Assembly: GCA_963709355.1 (NCBI GenBank)
Contig: CAVPVY010000005.1
Coordinates: 2,356,001-2,420,000, forward strand
DNA: 64,000 nt
Source: PLOWO2-12-38-17 sp963709355
Lineage (GTDB): Bacteria; Planctomycetota; Brocadiia; Brocadiales; Brocadiaceae
Reading direction: 5' to 3'
The translations under genes were made by a program, and so were the position numbers. This document shows, in pieces, positions 26,580 to 35,939 of the stretch. How positions within the stretch are numbered: position 1 is the stretch's first letter; the number at the start of each line of letters is the position of its first letter. The notes under the pieces were generated by a model. That model worked only from the letters and a program-made list of their open reading frames with translations, was not told where the DNA came from and did no database searches.

Positions 26580-27677
26580 TTGTTGAACAGGTTATTAAAT
26601 AATCCGGGAAATATACTTGTAGTTCGCCTTGGAGCGATGGGTGATATTGTCCACGTAATGCCAGCCGTAAAAAATCTGAGAATGGCTTTCCCCTCCGCTA
26701 GTATTACCTGGCTTGTAGAAGACAAACACAAGGAATTGATTGAGGTATTACCCGACATTAATGAGGTCATTGTATTTCCAAGAAGTCAGTGGCAAAGCTA
26801 TCTTAAGCATCCGCAAAAATATTTTAAACTGGCGTTAGAGATAAGGGCATTTTTAAAAAAAATAAGGGAAAGAGAGTATGATGTTGCGTTTGATTTCCAC
26901 GGTAATCTTAAAAGTGGTTTGTTAACTTTTATGAGTAATACGAAACTTAGGGTTGGATTTTCCAGAGGTTATTGTAAGGAATTCAATTTTATTTTTACAA
27001 ATTATAGGGTTACTCCACCGCAGAAGAAAATGAACAGAATTGAAAAGTATCTGAGCCTCTTACGGGGTTCAGGTATTGAGGCAGAATATCAACGCCCTGT
27101 ATTTTCTTCTTCTGAATCAGACCGTATTTATATTAATAATTTTATTCAACAAAACAATGTCAACCAGAAGCTCATTGTAATAATTCACCCGGGGACAAGT
27201 TTGTTTGGGAGATTCAAGAGATGGCCCGCAGAGAATTACGCTACCCTTGCGGACATTTTGATACAGAAACTTGGATTTTCAGTTATCTTTACATGGGGTA
27301 ATAATGAATACGAAATTGTAACAGAAATAACGTTGTTGATGCAAAATAAAGCGGTTATTGCATGTAAAACATCAATAAAACAGTTGATAGCATTGTTACA
27401 ACGTGCACATCTTTTTATAGGTAGCGATACCGGAACCACCCATCTTGCCTCCTTTGTTGGAATTCCAACTGTAGCTATTTTTGGTCCAAAAGACCCCGTC
27501 GTATATGTCCCTTACGGTGAGAATGCGGTTATTGTTAGAAAAGAAATTCCTTGCAGTCCTTGTGAAAAACGAACATGTGACCATATAACATGTATCACTT
27601 CTATTACCCCTGAAGATGTTCTTATCGCTGTTTGTAAGTTAGATGATTTAATACAGAAAAGAAGTTTGACTTTTTAA
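26580..27677 (+). CDS. Lipopolysaccharide heptosyltransferase (GT9)
   Basis: A 365-residue GT9 glycosyltransferase (WaaC/WaaF type). N-terminal domain ILVVRLGAMGDIVHVMPAVK; C-terminal nucleotide-sugar domain with VIIHPGTS...KRWPAENYATL and GSDTGTTHLASFVGIPTVAI followed by FGPKDP. It adds heptose from ADP-heptose to the inner core of lipopolysaccharide. The start is TTG; GGAG at 26572-26575 fits the second TTG (26583) slightly better than the first. It is divergent from the kinase gene, which acts in the same pathway. Confidence 0.9.
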   Translation: MLNRLLNNPGNILVVRLGAMGDIVHVMPAVKNLRMAFPSASITWLVEDKHKELIEVLPDINEVIVFPRSQWQSYLKHPQKYFKLALEIRAFLKKIREREYDVAFDFHGNLKSGLLTFMSNTKLRVGFSRGYCKEFNFIFTNYRVTPPQKKMNRIEKYLSLLRGSGIEAEYQRPVFSSSESDRIYINNFIQQNNVNQKLIVIIHPGTSLFGRFKRWPAENYATLADILIQKLGFSVIFTWGNNEYEIVTEITLLMQNKAVIACKTSIKQLIALLQRAHLFIGSDTGTTHLASFVGIPTVAIFGPKDPVVYVPYGENAVIVRKEIPCSPCEKRTCDHITCITSITPEDVLIAVCKLDDLIQKRSLTF

Positions 27678-27738
27678 ATGTTGGTTGATATTATAAATTT
27701 TCATTTTATTTATTATAGTTAAAGGGAGAATATTAATA

Positions 27739-28710
27739 GTGGAAACCGTGGGCGCTTTTAACACAATAAAAGCCCTTTTGGACGAAGTAGAAACTAGATA
27801 CCATAAAGAATTAAAATCGGAAAGCAACGAGCTGTCTGACCTTATTGCCCATATTAGCAAATATAAAGGTAAGAGATTACGTCCTGCTTTGGTATTGCTG
27901 TCGGGCAAGTGTGTGGGCGAAATATTACCTCAACACATAGACCTTGCTGTTGTGGTTGAATTGGTCCATACAGCAACACTGGTGCATGACGATATTATTG
28001 ATGAAGCCAAGATGAGGAGGCATGTTGAGAGTATAAATTCAAAATGGGGCAGAGAAGTATCAATCCTGTTTGGAGATTATTTATTTTCAAGAGGGTTTAC
28101 TATCCTTTCTGCGCTTGATTCTCAGCTAGCGACTCTTTTGCTTTCACAAACCGTGAATATTATGGCAGAAGGCGAACTAATACAGCTTCAAAGACGTTAT
28201 GATATTGGACTCAGTGAAAATGAATACTATGATATTATAGAGAGAAAGACTGCGTCACTATGCGCTGCTAGTTGCCGCCTTGGTGCTACGTTTGCAGGTG
28301 CTAATCGAAAGGTATCAGATATGTTGTACAATTATGGATTGAAGATTGGTACTGCTTTTCAGATTGTGGATGATTGCCTGGATGTTATAGGTATAGAGGA
28401 GGAGATCGGTAAGTCGTTAAATACAGATATACAAAAGGGAAAACTTACCTTGCCGCTCATAAGGTTGGTTAATAAACTTCCCGGACACAAACTTGAGACA
28501 ACAAAGGAACTTATATTCCATCATAATGAAAAAGAGAACAAAAGCTCTATTCTTGAGTTGTTAACGGAACACGACGCAGTAGAGTATGCATTTAATATTT
28601 CAAAAAACATTGTAAGACAAGCGCAAGAGGAAATTGCTCCGCTTCCAGAATCTAAGTATAAGACTGCGCTTTTTGAATTGGCGGATTTTATAGTTTCAAG
28701 GCGAACATAA
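27739..28710 (+). CDS. ispB: Polyprenyl diphosphate synthase (octaprenyl/heptaprenyl type)
   Basis: A 323-residue all-helical trans-prenyltransferase. The first Asp-rich motif is LVHTATLVHDDIIDEAKMRR and the second FQIVDDCLDVIG; KGKRLRPAL is the IPP site. It elongates an allylic diphosphate to the side chain of quinones such as menaquinone; chain length cannot be read safely. Start GTG with an AAGGGAGAA site. The exact gene symbol is a family guess. Confidence 0.9.
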   Translation: METVGAFNTIKALLDEVETRYHKELKSESNELSDLIAHISKYKGKRLRPALVLLSGKCVGEILPQHIDLAVVVELVHTATLVHDDIIDEAKMRRHVESINSKWGREVSILFGDYLFSRGFTILSALDSQLATLLLSQTVNIMAEGELIQLQRRYDIGLSENEYYDIIERKTASLCAASCRLGATFAGANRKVSDMLYNYGLKIGTAFQIVDDCLDVIGIEEEIGKSLNTDIQKGKLTLPLIRLVNKLPGHKLETTKELIFHHNEKENKSSILELLTEHDAVEYAFNISKNIVRQAQEEIAPLPESKYKTALFELADFIVSRRT

Positions 28711-28726
28711 TAATAGAGGTCTGTTT

Positions 28727-28936
28727 ATGTTTAGTATGCCAAGTGGCTGGGAATGGATTATAATAGGTGTAATTGTTTTTATAATCTTTGGCAGGAGACT
28801 GCCTGGTGTAATGAAGTCAATAGGTAAGAGTTTTGCTGAGTTCAGAAAAGGTTTGAAGGGCGTTGAGAAAGAAATAAAAGACGTTAAAGATGTTAAGGAG
28901 GATATTGATAATGTTACTAAGTTTAAGATAGGTTAG
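28727..28936 (+). CDS. tatA: Twin-arginine translocase TatA/E-family protein
   Basis: A 69-residue protein: short N-terminus, one helix (WEWIIIGVIVFIIFG), the hinge FGRRLPGVMKSIGKS and an amphipathic, charged tail (FAEFRKGLKGVEKEIKDVKD). TatA forms the pore that exports folded proteins. Its stop codon overlaps the stop of the convergent metallo-hydrolase gene by four bases. Confidence 0.93.
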   Translation: MFSMPSGWEWIIIGVIVFIIFGRRLPGVMKSIGKSFAEFRKGLKGVEKEIKDVKDVKEDIDNVTKFKIG

Positions 28937-29730
28937 ATACTGGTCAAGTCGAATTTCATTCCATCACCGGCTGCAATAATCTTTAATCCTGTTTCATCTG
29001 ATAATTTCTCAGCAACCAGATGCGGTTGCGCCTTAATCATTGTCATACCAAAGTGATTCAGTATTGTTACTTTAGGTTTCAATGCAGTAACTATTTCTTT
29101 TACATCTCTGATAGTCAGATGATATAGCCACTTTTGTGTGTCTTTATCTGCGTTATAACGAACCACATTTATAATCAATACAACACCTTTATAATATTTT
29201 AACAATTCAGGGAAATAACGGGTATCTACAATTAATGAAATTGTGTATTCTGGTGTAAAGAAATTTATACCGTATGTCTCGCTTGGATGCTGATGTTTGA
29301 GAGGGGTTTCAAAAGAAACCGTATCTGATAATTTGTATTTACTGCCTTCTTTGATAATTTCTATACGCGAAAGATAATCTCTTACGTATTTGAATACTAC
29401 GGGGTCTTCTATTAATGCGTCTTCAGGTGTATAAAGCACGCCGCGCCTTTTAAATCCACCTTCCGTCATTGCCTCAATCATTACATTTACATCGGCGGCA
29501 TGGTCGAGATGCCTGTGTGTGAGAATAATGGCATCAAGCTTCATTGGGTCCATCTTTGGTTTGCTTGAAACACACCGTACAAGGCATCCGGGGCCTGGGT
29601 CAACAAGCACATTAAACCTATCTAACGAAAACCACATCCCGCCTGAAGCACGTAATTGTTTGGATACAACAATCCTTGCACCTGCCGTACCCAGGAATTT
29701 TATAAAATCTGTTTCGGGTATACTTTGCAT
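28933..29730 (-). CDS. Metallo-beta-lactamase-fold hydrolase
   Basis: A 265-residue cytoplasmic protein of the MBL superfamily. The metal motif is ILTHRHLDHAADVNVM (HxHxDH), preceded by FNVLVDPGPG and followed by later His ligands (LKHQHPSETYG and TILNHFGM). The arrangement is like RNase Z/PhnP-type phosphodiesterases without a known substrate here. Convergent with tatA, overlapping it at the stops. Confidence 0.85.
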   Translation of the reverse strand: MQSIPETDFIKFLGTAGARIVVSKQLRASGGMWFSLDRFNVLVDPGPGCLVRCVSSKPKMDPMKLDAIILTHRHLDHAADVNVMIEAMTEGGFKRRGVLYTPEDALIEDPVVFKYVRDYLSRIEIIKEGSKYKLSDTVSFETPLKHQHPSETYGINFFTPEYTISLIVDTRYFPELLKYYKGVVLIINVVRYNADKDTQKWLYHLTIRDVKEIVTALKPKVTILNHFGMTMIKAQPHLVAEKLSDETGLKIIAAGDGMKFDLTSI

Positions 29731-29890
29731 GTAAATAAGCAGTTTGTTGTAAAAAGTTTTGAAAGTGGAAATAACATTAAAAATTTTTAATTCATATAAT
29801 TACTTATAAAACCAATAGCTTTAAAAATATTTAGGTGTATTAAGTTTATGCAATTTTCAGGTAATGCGACTTGAATGGTATCCTGAGGAA

Positions 29891-31321
29891 CTATTTGGGT
29901 TTCAATAAAGGAAACAGGATAACTTCTCTGATTGATACATTGTTGGTTAGTATCATAATGAGTCTGTCTACACCGATGCCAAGCCCACCTGCCGGCGGCA
30001 TTCCGTACTTTAGCGCAGTTAAGAAGTCTTCGTCTATTTTACCAGTTATGTCTGATTCTGTGCCAAGTTGTTCGTGAAATCTTTTATCCTGCTCAACGGC
30101 GTCATTTAATTCAGAATAGGAGTTTGCTATTTCCATTGATGCGATATACAGTTCAAATCGTTGTGCAAATCGGTTATCGTATTCGCATATCTTTGTTAGC
30201 GGACAAATTGATGTTGGATAATCTATAACAAACGTAGGATTGACTAATGTCTGTTCTACTATCTGTTCAAAGATATTGTTAGCTATGTTGTCTTTATCAA
30301 TGCCGTTTGTTTCAAGCCCCAACTCCTTTGACTTTCTAATCAGCACAGACTCATCATTAATACTAACTCCGCCGCATTCTTTCAGTAATTCACTAAAGGT
30401 GGCGCGCCGCCATGGGGGTGTCATATCAATTGTCTTATCTCCAAACGGAATGACATATCCACCGTGAATTTCTTTTACAAGTGAAGTGATAAGGCTCTCC
30501 GTCAGTTCCATCATGCCGTTGTAATCGCTGTATGCCTGATACAGTTCCATCATGGTAAATTCAGGATTATGTTTAGTTGAGATCCCTTCATTCCTGAAAT
30601 TTCGGTTTATTTCGTAAATCCGTTCCATTCCACCCACGAGCAGTCTTTTCAAGTAAAGTTCGGGCGCAATCCTTAAATAAAGGTCAATATCGAGTGCATT
30701 GTGGTGTGTAATAAATGGTCTTGCTACAGCACCGCCTGGTATTGATTGCATCATCGGTGTTTCCACTTCAACGAAAGCGCGTTCATCCAGAAACTTGCGT
30801 ATATACTTCATAACTTTTATACGTTTCAGGAATGTTTCCATTACTTCTGGATTGGTAAATAGGTCAACATAACGCTGGCGGTGTCTTAATTCCACGTCTT
30901 TGAGTCCATGCCACTTTTCAGGAGGCGTTAAAAGTGATTTTGACAGTATGGTAAAGTCGTCGGCATAAATCGTAATTTCACCCGTTTTGGTCTTAAAGAG
31001 CGTTCCGTCTGCGCCGATAATATCACCAAGGTCTAGATATTTGAAGATTTCAAACTTTTCGGCACCAACCTTATCAAGTTTTATATAAACCTGTATTTTC
31101 CCTGTCCAGTCTCTGATGTCCATAAATGCAGTCTTTCCATGCGGACGTATCGTCATGATACGCCCTGCTGCTCTGACCTTGATATTATTTTGTTCCGGTA
31201 TGAATTTTTCTATGACAGCGTTTATAGATTGTGTATTATCAAATCGCTTTCCATAGGGTACTATTCCTTTTTCATACAGCTTTTGAAGCTTATCAAGGCG
31301 TTCCTGTTCGTATTTATCCAT
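29891..31321 (-). CDS. lysS: Lysyl-tRNA synthetase, class II
   Basis: A 476-residue protein, slightly short but complete. An N-terminal OB-fold (VRAAGRIMTIRPHGKTAFMD) is followed by the class II core: motif 1 around FVEVETPMMQSIPGG, motif 2 FRNEGISTKHNPEFTMMELY and motif 3 GMPPAGGLGIGVDRLIM. It charges tRNA-Lys with lysine. It stands alone on the minus strand; the copy 1 IS lies 97 bases upstream of its start. Confidence 0.97.
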   Translation of the reverse strand: MDKYEQERLDKLQKLYEKGIVPYGKRFDNTQSINAVIEKFIPEQNNIKVRAAGRIMTIRPHGKTAFMDIRDWTGKIQVYIKLDKVGAEKFEIFKYLDLGDIIGADGTLFKTKTGEITIYADDFTILSKSLLTPPEKWHGLKDVELRHRQRYVDLFTNPEVMETFLKRIKVMKYIRKFLDERAFVEVETPMMQSIPGGAVARPFITHHNALDIDLYLRIAPELYLKRLLVGGMERIYEINRNFRNEGISTKHNPEFTMMELYQAYSDYNGMMELTESLITSLVKEIHGGYVIPFGDKTIDMTPPWRRATFSELLKECGGVSINDESVLIRKSKELGLETNGIDKDNIANNIFEQIVEQTLVNPTFVIDYPTSICPLTKICEYDNRFAQRFELYIASMEIANSYSELNDAVEQDKRFHEQLGTESDITGKIDEDFLTALKYGMPPAGGLGIGVDRLIMILTNNVSIREVILFPLLKPK

Positions 31322-31403
31322 ACATTTAAATAATGAATTTTAGTTTAACATAAAAACAGAAAAGTTGAATTATTCTATCAGTAATACAAGGACAGTCAAG
31401 GGA

Positions 31404-31418
31404 AATGGTGTAATTAAA
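31404..31418. repeat. 15-bp target-site duplication, left side of IS copy 1
   Basis: AATGGTGTAATTAAA stands directly before the element and is repeated exactly at 32484-32498 directly after it. This is a long but acceptable duplication for the IS481 family and shows that this copy arrived by transposition. Confidence 0.92.
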
Positions 31419-31462
31419 TGTAAAGTATATAGACATGGGTAACAGTTTATGTAATATGATAT

Positions 31463-31483
31463 GCCTATCCCTATGGGATAGGC
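31463..31483. promoter_or_regulatory. Hairpin in the IS leader, loop TAT
   Basis: A perfect 9-bp stem, GCCTATCCC (31463-31471) with GGGATAGGC (31475-31483), around loop TAT, 18 bases before the first ATG of the transposase. Leader hairpins in insertion sequences can block read-through expression of transposase; that role is inferred. In copy 2 the loop reads ATA. Confidence 0.7.
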
Positions 31484-31501
31484 GACTTACTAAATTTTTT
31501 T

Positions 31502-32479
31502 ATGGAGATGTTACCCATGCCCAAGTATTATTACGATCAACTTAGTCGAAAAAGGTTAGCCTGGATGCTCATGTATAAAAAGATTAATAACGTCTCAAAG
31601 GTATGCCTGTATTTTGGCATATCTCGTAAATGTTTCTATAAATGGCTTAAACGTTACGAAGACTCAGGAGGTGACCCTGCAAGCCTCATTGATCGCTCAA
31701 AACGTCCCAGACGCTCCCCTATGCTTACCCATAAATATATTCAGTCTATCATCATAAGACTTCGTAAAACCACTTCCTTCGGCCCCGACCGTATACGGCT
31801 GTTCTTATTGAAGGACTATAATATCTCGCTTCCAAGGTCCACCATATACGCCACTTTAAAACGCAACGGACTCATTGAGAAACCCAAGAAGATGCACAGA
31901 AAACCTAAGTGTTATCAGATGCCCTCTCCAGGATACCTACAGGTAGATATAAAGCTGCTGGGCGGCTACAGACCCGGGAGCTTTGTTCAGTACTCCGCTC
32001 AGGACGACTCTACCAGGATCAAATTCACCAAACTTTACCAGGAACGCTCTACATCTAACTCCCTGGACTTCTTGCAATATATATTCAGACGCTTTCCTTT
32101 CAAGATCAGGCACATCAGGACCGACAACGACGCCGTCTTTACCAATGCTTACACCGGTGAACCCAAAACCCATCCCTTACGGCAGCCCAAGACACATCCT
32201 TTTACCCTGTCGTGCATGGGGTTGGGTATAAAACACAAGCTCAATAGGCCTTCTTGTCCAGAGCAAAACGGCAAGGTAGAAAGGTCTCATAGAACCGATG
32301 GAGAAGAGTTTTTCCGTTTACAAAAAACTCGGAATCTTGACCTCCTTGTAAAAGAACGTAAAAAATACGATGAATTCTTTAACAACAAAAGACCACACAT
32401 GGGGCTTCAGGGGTGGACTCCACTGCAAAAATTACAAACTTTTCCTAATTACAAAAGTGTTACCTATGTCTATAGCTAA
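31502..32479 (+). CDS. IS481-family transposase (copy 1)
   Basis: A 325-residue DDE transposase. The N-terminal helix-turn-helix (KVCLYFGISRKCFYKWLKRY) is followed by an integrase core with the acidic triad in YLQVDIKLLGG, IRTDNDAVF and EQNGKVERSHRTDGEEF. GGAG inside the first codons suggests that translation really starts at the ATG at 31517 (MPKYYYDQL). Differs from copy 2 by Lys instead of Asn in KHKLNRPSCPEQ. Confidence 0.96.
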   Translation: MEMLPMPKYYYDQLSRKRLAWMLMYKKINNVSKVCLYFGISRKCFYKWLKRYEDSGGDPASLIDRSKRPRRSPMLTHKYIQSIIIRLRKTTSFGPDRIRLFLLKDYNISLPRSTIYATLKRNGLIEKPKKMHRKPKCYQMPSPGYLQVDIKLLGGYRPGSFVQYSAQDDSTRIKFTKLYQERSTSNSLDFLQYIFRRFPFKIRHIRTDNDAVFTNAYTGEPKTHPLRQPKTHPFTLSCMGLGIKHKLNRPSCPEQNGKVERSHRTDGEEFFRLQKTRNLDLLVKERKKYDEFFNNKRPHMGLQGWTPLQKLQTFPNYKSVTYVYS

Positions 32480-32483
32480 TACA

Positions 32484-32498
32484 AATGGTGTAATTAAA
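32484..32498. repeat. 15-bp target-site duplication, right side of IS copy 1
   Basis: AATGGTGTAATTAAA, identical to 31404-31418. Confidence 0.92.
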
Positions 32499-32568
32499 AC
32501 CGTACTCTTGCCAGACGTTTAAACTTTAATTAGACGATATGCGCTTATTGTGTATCAGGAAATGTAGA

Positions 32569-33903
32569 TTAGGCATGGCTTGGTTGCGTTTGTGTCCTGT
32601 GTCTAAAATAAAATTTCATTGGTATCTCAGAGAATACTAGTTTACTGCGCAGTTGATTGGCGAGGTAGCGTTCATAATCACTGTCAAAGAGTTTGGGGTT
32701 ATTAACGAAGAGGACAAAGGTTGGAGGTGAAACACTTACTTGGGTAGCATAGTAAATCCTTGGTGCCTTAGATTTGCTGCGCGTTGGGCGGCGTAGTGTT
32801 ATGGCTTCTTCTATTGCCTGATTTAATTCAGATGTTGTAATGCGTGTATTAGCCTGTTCATAGAGTTCTAATGACAGGTGTATCATTTCTATAACGTGTT
32901 CGTTGTTTCTAGCGCTTATAAAGGAAATTGGGGCAAAGGAAAGCCCGGGCAGACTTTTATAAATATATTCATTATATTTTTCAGCTTCAACCCCTTTAAT
33001 TAAATCACACTTATTTATTACAATTATGCAGGGTTTATATTCTGAGATGATATAATTACCTAGTTTTTTATCAACTTCTGATATTTTTAGCGTAGCGTCA
33101 ATAAGAAACAATACTACATCTGCTCTTCGTATAGACCGCTCTGCACGTGCCATACTGTAAAATTCAATAGAGTCTTTAACCTGACGTTTTTTCCTCGCCC
33201 CTGCGGTGTCAATGGCAAGGAATGGTTTTCCGTCAATTTCAAATCGTACGTCTACTGAATCTCTAGTGGTTCCTGGGACTTCACTAACAATTACACGCTG
33301 TTCGCCAGCCAGCGTATTGATTAATGTAGATTTTCCTGCATTTCGTTTACCTACAATCGCAAGCTTCATGATAGGTTCTGTAGAATCTGTGTCTTTTGTG
33401 TGATTTTCAGGCAGAAGAGAAACAATTCTATCCAGTAATTCTGTGCGTCCATATCCCTCATTGGCGGATACTGGAAGCGGTTCTCCAAATCCCAGTTTTA
33501 TAAAGACAGCGACTTCGTGTTCAAGTTTAGGAACATCTACTTTATTGGCAATAAGGAGTATCTTTTTTCTTAGACGTCGTAATTTTTCAGTTACCATAAC
33601 ATCAAGCGGTGTAACGCCATCCCGTACGTCTAGTACAAAAAGAATTACATCAGCCATAGAAATGGCAATTTCTATCTGTTCTTCTATGTCCTTTGTGAGA
33701 CCGTCAACATCATGAACACCGATTCCTCCTGTATCGATTAATTCAAATAGACGTCCTTGATGTATAATCTCAGTAGAAACACGATCTCTTGTAACGCCAG
33801 ATGTTGGTTCCACTATAGAAATTCTGCGTTTTGCAAGGCAATTAAGCAAAGAAGATTTTCCTACGTTTGGTCTGCCAACGATGGTAACAACTGGTATAGA
33901 CAT
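32569..33903 (-). CDS. der: Ribosome-associated GTPase Der (EngA)
   Basis: A 444-residue protein with two tandem GTPase domains and a KH-like C-terminal domain. First domain: VGRPNVGKSSLLN, DTGG, NKVD. Second domain: VGKRNAGKSTLIN, DTAG, NKCD. Der is essential for maturation of the 50S subunit. It is separated from the IS only by a short gap; no partner gene overlaps it. Confidence 0.97.
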   Translation of the reverse strand: MSIPVVTIVGRPNVGKSSLLNCLAKRRISIVEPTSGVTRDRVSTEIIHQGRLFELIDTGGIGVHDVDGLTKDIEEQIEIAISMADVILFVLDVRDGVTPLDVMVTEKLRRLRKKILLIANKVDVPKLEHEVAVFIKLGFGEPLPVSANEGYGRTELLDRIVSLLPENHTKDTDSTEPIMKLAIVGKRNAGKSTLINTLAGEQRVIVSEVPGTTRDSVDVRFEIDGKPFLAIDTAGARKKRQVKDSIEFYSMARAERSIRRADVVLFLIDATLKISEVDKKLGNYIISEYKPCIIVINKCDLIKGVEAEKYNEYIYKSLPGLSFAPISFISARNNEHVIEMIHLSLELYEQANTRITTSELNQAIEEAITLRRPTRSKSKAPRIYYATQVSVSPPTFVLFVNNPKLFDSDYERYLANQLRSKLVFSEIPMKFYFRHRTQTQPSHA

Positions 33904-34286
33904 GTTTGGTTAATATTAGAATAATTACTTAATTGGAAGGTAAAATAAAAGAAAGATTTTTGTAAATGTTAATGATTTAGATATTCCGAAGACAAATGAT
34001 TTATAAGATGTCTTAAATTTTATATTTAGTTGGTATCAGAGTTTCACATTGAAAAACTAAAAAGACGAAATTAATGTTTTTATAGCACAAATGCTATTTT
34101 AATGTTAAGGAATTTTAGGTAAACAATGACGAGATGCTTCACGGAGTCTACCCTGAGCATAAAAAAGAGATGTTTCGCTTGCGTTCAGCATGACAAAGGC
34201 GAAGGGTTCAGCATAACAATTTGTCATTCTGCGCCCTGCAAGGAATCTAATTTATTTAATTGACTCGATTGTAGTCAAAGCAATTT
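33904..34286. other. Non-coding gap with degenerate repeats
   Basis: No gene seen in 383 bases. GAGATGCTTCAC at 34131 begins a stretch of repeat-like DNA shared in style with 41170 (ATGCTTCACCCTG), and TGACAAA (34191-34197) pairs with TTTGTCA (34220-34226). Confidence 0.4.
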
Positions 34287-35465
34287 TTATTCACTATCTT
34301 TATTCCCTTCTAATGATGGAGTATCCCTTTCTGTGTTTTTTAACTTCTTTGCTTCCTCAGTGCTTTCTTCGATGTATACATCAGTTATATCTGTGTTATC
34401 AACATCTCTTCTTAGTAAGAAATATACAATTGTCTTGGCTGAAAAAATGTAAGATACGACAAATGTCCAGACGCCCACTTTGATCAGTAAGATATATAGA
34501 ATCAACATGCCGGCAAGAAATTTTAATGACCAGTGATCAATTGAAACGGCAGTCGTTTGAGCTGCAGAGAAACGTTCACTACAAAATCCAAGACAAGATA
34601 TGTTGCATTTTTGTAGTATAAAAGATTGTACTGTGGCAAATTTTTGTCCCATGCCAACGCTTACAGTGCAAAGACTTAAACGTACCATAAGCCATGCTGT
34701 AAAAGAAACGATTATCAAACAGACAGCACCAAATAGTATGTACGTAGTACAATATAATATATACTGTTTCGGGCGTGAAATGACGTAACTATATGCACGG
34801 CTCATTGCGTCAAATGCATCCGAGCCTTCAGCACTGATAGTCGGATACATGAAACACAGACCCAAAGCGCCGATTACCCCGATTAAAACCATTAAAAGTC
34901 CTGAAAGCAGGGCGAGGGGGAACCCTACGGCTACCATGACATCTCCCAATACTGGGACCCTGCCAACTAGACCTCCTATTACATTACATAATGCAAAAAA
35001 GAAAACACCGATTACGGGTACTAATGGAGACCAGAAATAAGACCAGAACTTCTTTCTTGAAAATTTGAGGGCATCTATTAGACGGATACTCTCTTCTCTT
35101 GCATAATCAAGTGAGGCGATTCGTGTTATTGCACCTCCAATGATTGACCAAATGATAAGTAGCCCAATAATTATTATAGCAAATATAATAAGTTCACCAA
35201 AATCCAGCGGTACAATAGTTAGTAAAATATCTCTAAAAATAACTGGTATACCCTCTCTGGCTGAGTATAAAACAAGTTTTATGATAGCAGAGGGGCTGGT
35301 GCTTATCATCTTTAAAGAAGAAAAAAATGCAACTGCTATTGTACACCAGAAAAGGCTTGACAAAATGCCGATACAGCCAAGGAGCATTTTCTTAGGATCG
35401 AAAGCCATTTTGAAAGCACGGAAAATATCACGCCAGTCATGTTTTACTGTTTTTGCTTCAATCAT
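34287..35465 (-). CDS. Multi-pass membrane protein of unknown function
   Basis: About 392 residues with six or more hydrophobic segments, for example MLLGCIGILSSLFWCTIAVA, LIIFAIIIIGLLIIWSIIGG and LLSGLLMVLIGVIGALGLCF, and a charged C-terminal tail. The start at 35465 is chosen because GGAGGGG stands four bases before that ATG; an in-frame ATG lies further upstream at 35486. It overlaps the end of yacG by eight bases, so it is the last gene of the dnaJ-fmdB-yacG run. I do not recognise a family. Confidence 0.7.
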   Translation of the reverse strand: MIEAKTVKHDWRDIFRAFKMAFDPKKMLLGCIGILSSLFWCTIAVAFFSSLKMISTSPSAIIKLVLYSAREGIPVIFRDILLTIVPLDFGELIIFAIIIIGLLIIWSIIGGAITRIASLDYAREESIRLIDALKFSRKKFWSYFWSPLVPVIGVFFFALCNVIGGLVGRVPVLGDVMVAVGFPLALLSGLLMVLIGVIGALGLCFMYPTISAEGSDAFDAMSRAYSYVISRPKQYILYCTTYILFGAVCLIIVSFTAWLMVRLSLCTVSVGMGQKFATVQSFILQKCNISCLGFCSERFSAAQTTAVSIDHWSLKFLAGMLILYILLIKVGVWTFVVSYIFSAKTIVYFLLRRDVDNTDITDVYIEESTEEAKKLKNTERDTPSLEGNKDSE

Positions 35466-35658
35466 TTTCCCCTCCTTTATTTTCAATTCGATTCAATAAT
35501 TCTGGACTTATAGGTTCTTCAATGCGATATTTTTCTTCTAACCATGCGCCAAGGTCTATAAGTTTGCAACGTTCACTGCAAAAAGGGAAGTAAGGCAGGT
35601 CTCTTATCTTTTGATAGATAAGCTTCTTCTTACAGTTAGGACATTTAATTTTTGGCAT
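35458..35658 (-). CDS. yacG: DNA gyrase inhibitor YacG-like zinc protein
   Basis: Reading from ATG 35658: PKIKCPNCKKKLIYQKI, then FPFCSERCKLIDLGAWLEEK and YRIEEP. The Cys4 zinc finger (CPNC...FCSERC) followed by LIDLGxWL is the YacG signature; in E. coli the protein inhibits gyrase. An in-frame ATG 28 codons earlier would add a residue string that is only the shifted reading of the fmdB-type gene, so the internal start is preferred. It overlaps the upstream gene by 14 bases. Confidence 0.82.
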   Translation of the reverse strand: MPKIKCPNCKKKLIYQKIRDLPYFPFCSERCKLIDLGAWLEEKYRIEEPISPELLNRIENKGGEND

Positions 35659-35923
35659 TGTTCTTATTGGTCTTTTCTGCTGCTTTTGTATCGGGTTTTG
35701 TAGATTCTGATTCCTTTTTAACCCTGGATTTGTATTCCTCACTTCGATAGTCCGTCTGGTAAAAACCAGAACCTTTGAAAATGATAGCGCCGCCGCTTCC
35801 TATAATTCTTTCAACGCCTATTTTCTTACAAGCGGGACACTTTTTAATTGGTTTTTCTGTAATATGTTGAAACAATTCAAAAGAGTGTTTACATTTGTTA
35901 CATTTATAATCGTATGTTGGCAT
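35645..35923 (-). CDS. FmdB-family zinc ribbon regulator-like protein
   Basis: A 92-residue protein with the N-terminal CxxC zinc ribbon MPTYDYKCNKCKHSFELFQ and KKCPACKKIGVERIIGSGG, then FKGSGFYQTDYRS and a lysine-rich tail. FmdB-type proteins are small putative regulators of unknown targets. It lies 16 bases after dnaJ, in the same direction. Confidence 0.85.
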   Translation of the reverse strand: MPTYDYKCNKCKHSFELFQHITEKPIKKCPACKKIGVERIIGSGGAIIFKGSGFYQTDYRSEEYKSRVKKESESTKPDTKAAEKTNKNNAKN

Positions 35924-35939
35924 GATTTCTCCTTAAAAA

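Larger units (their letters stand above)
31419..32483 (+). mobile_element. IS481-family insertion sequence, copy 1
   Basis: A 1065-bp element. The left end TGTAAAGTATATAGACATGG and the right end (reverse complement TGTATTAGCTATAGACATAG, continuing GTAAC in both) form imperfect inverted repeats of about 25 bases starting TGTA. One transposase gene fills it. The second copy is at 47803-48867, same length and orientation. Boundaries were set by comparing both copies and by the 15-bp duplication. Confidence 0.93.
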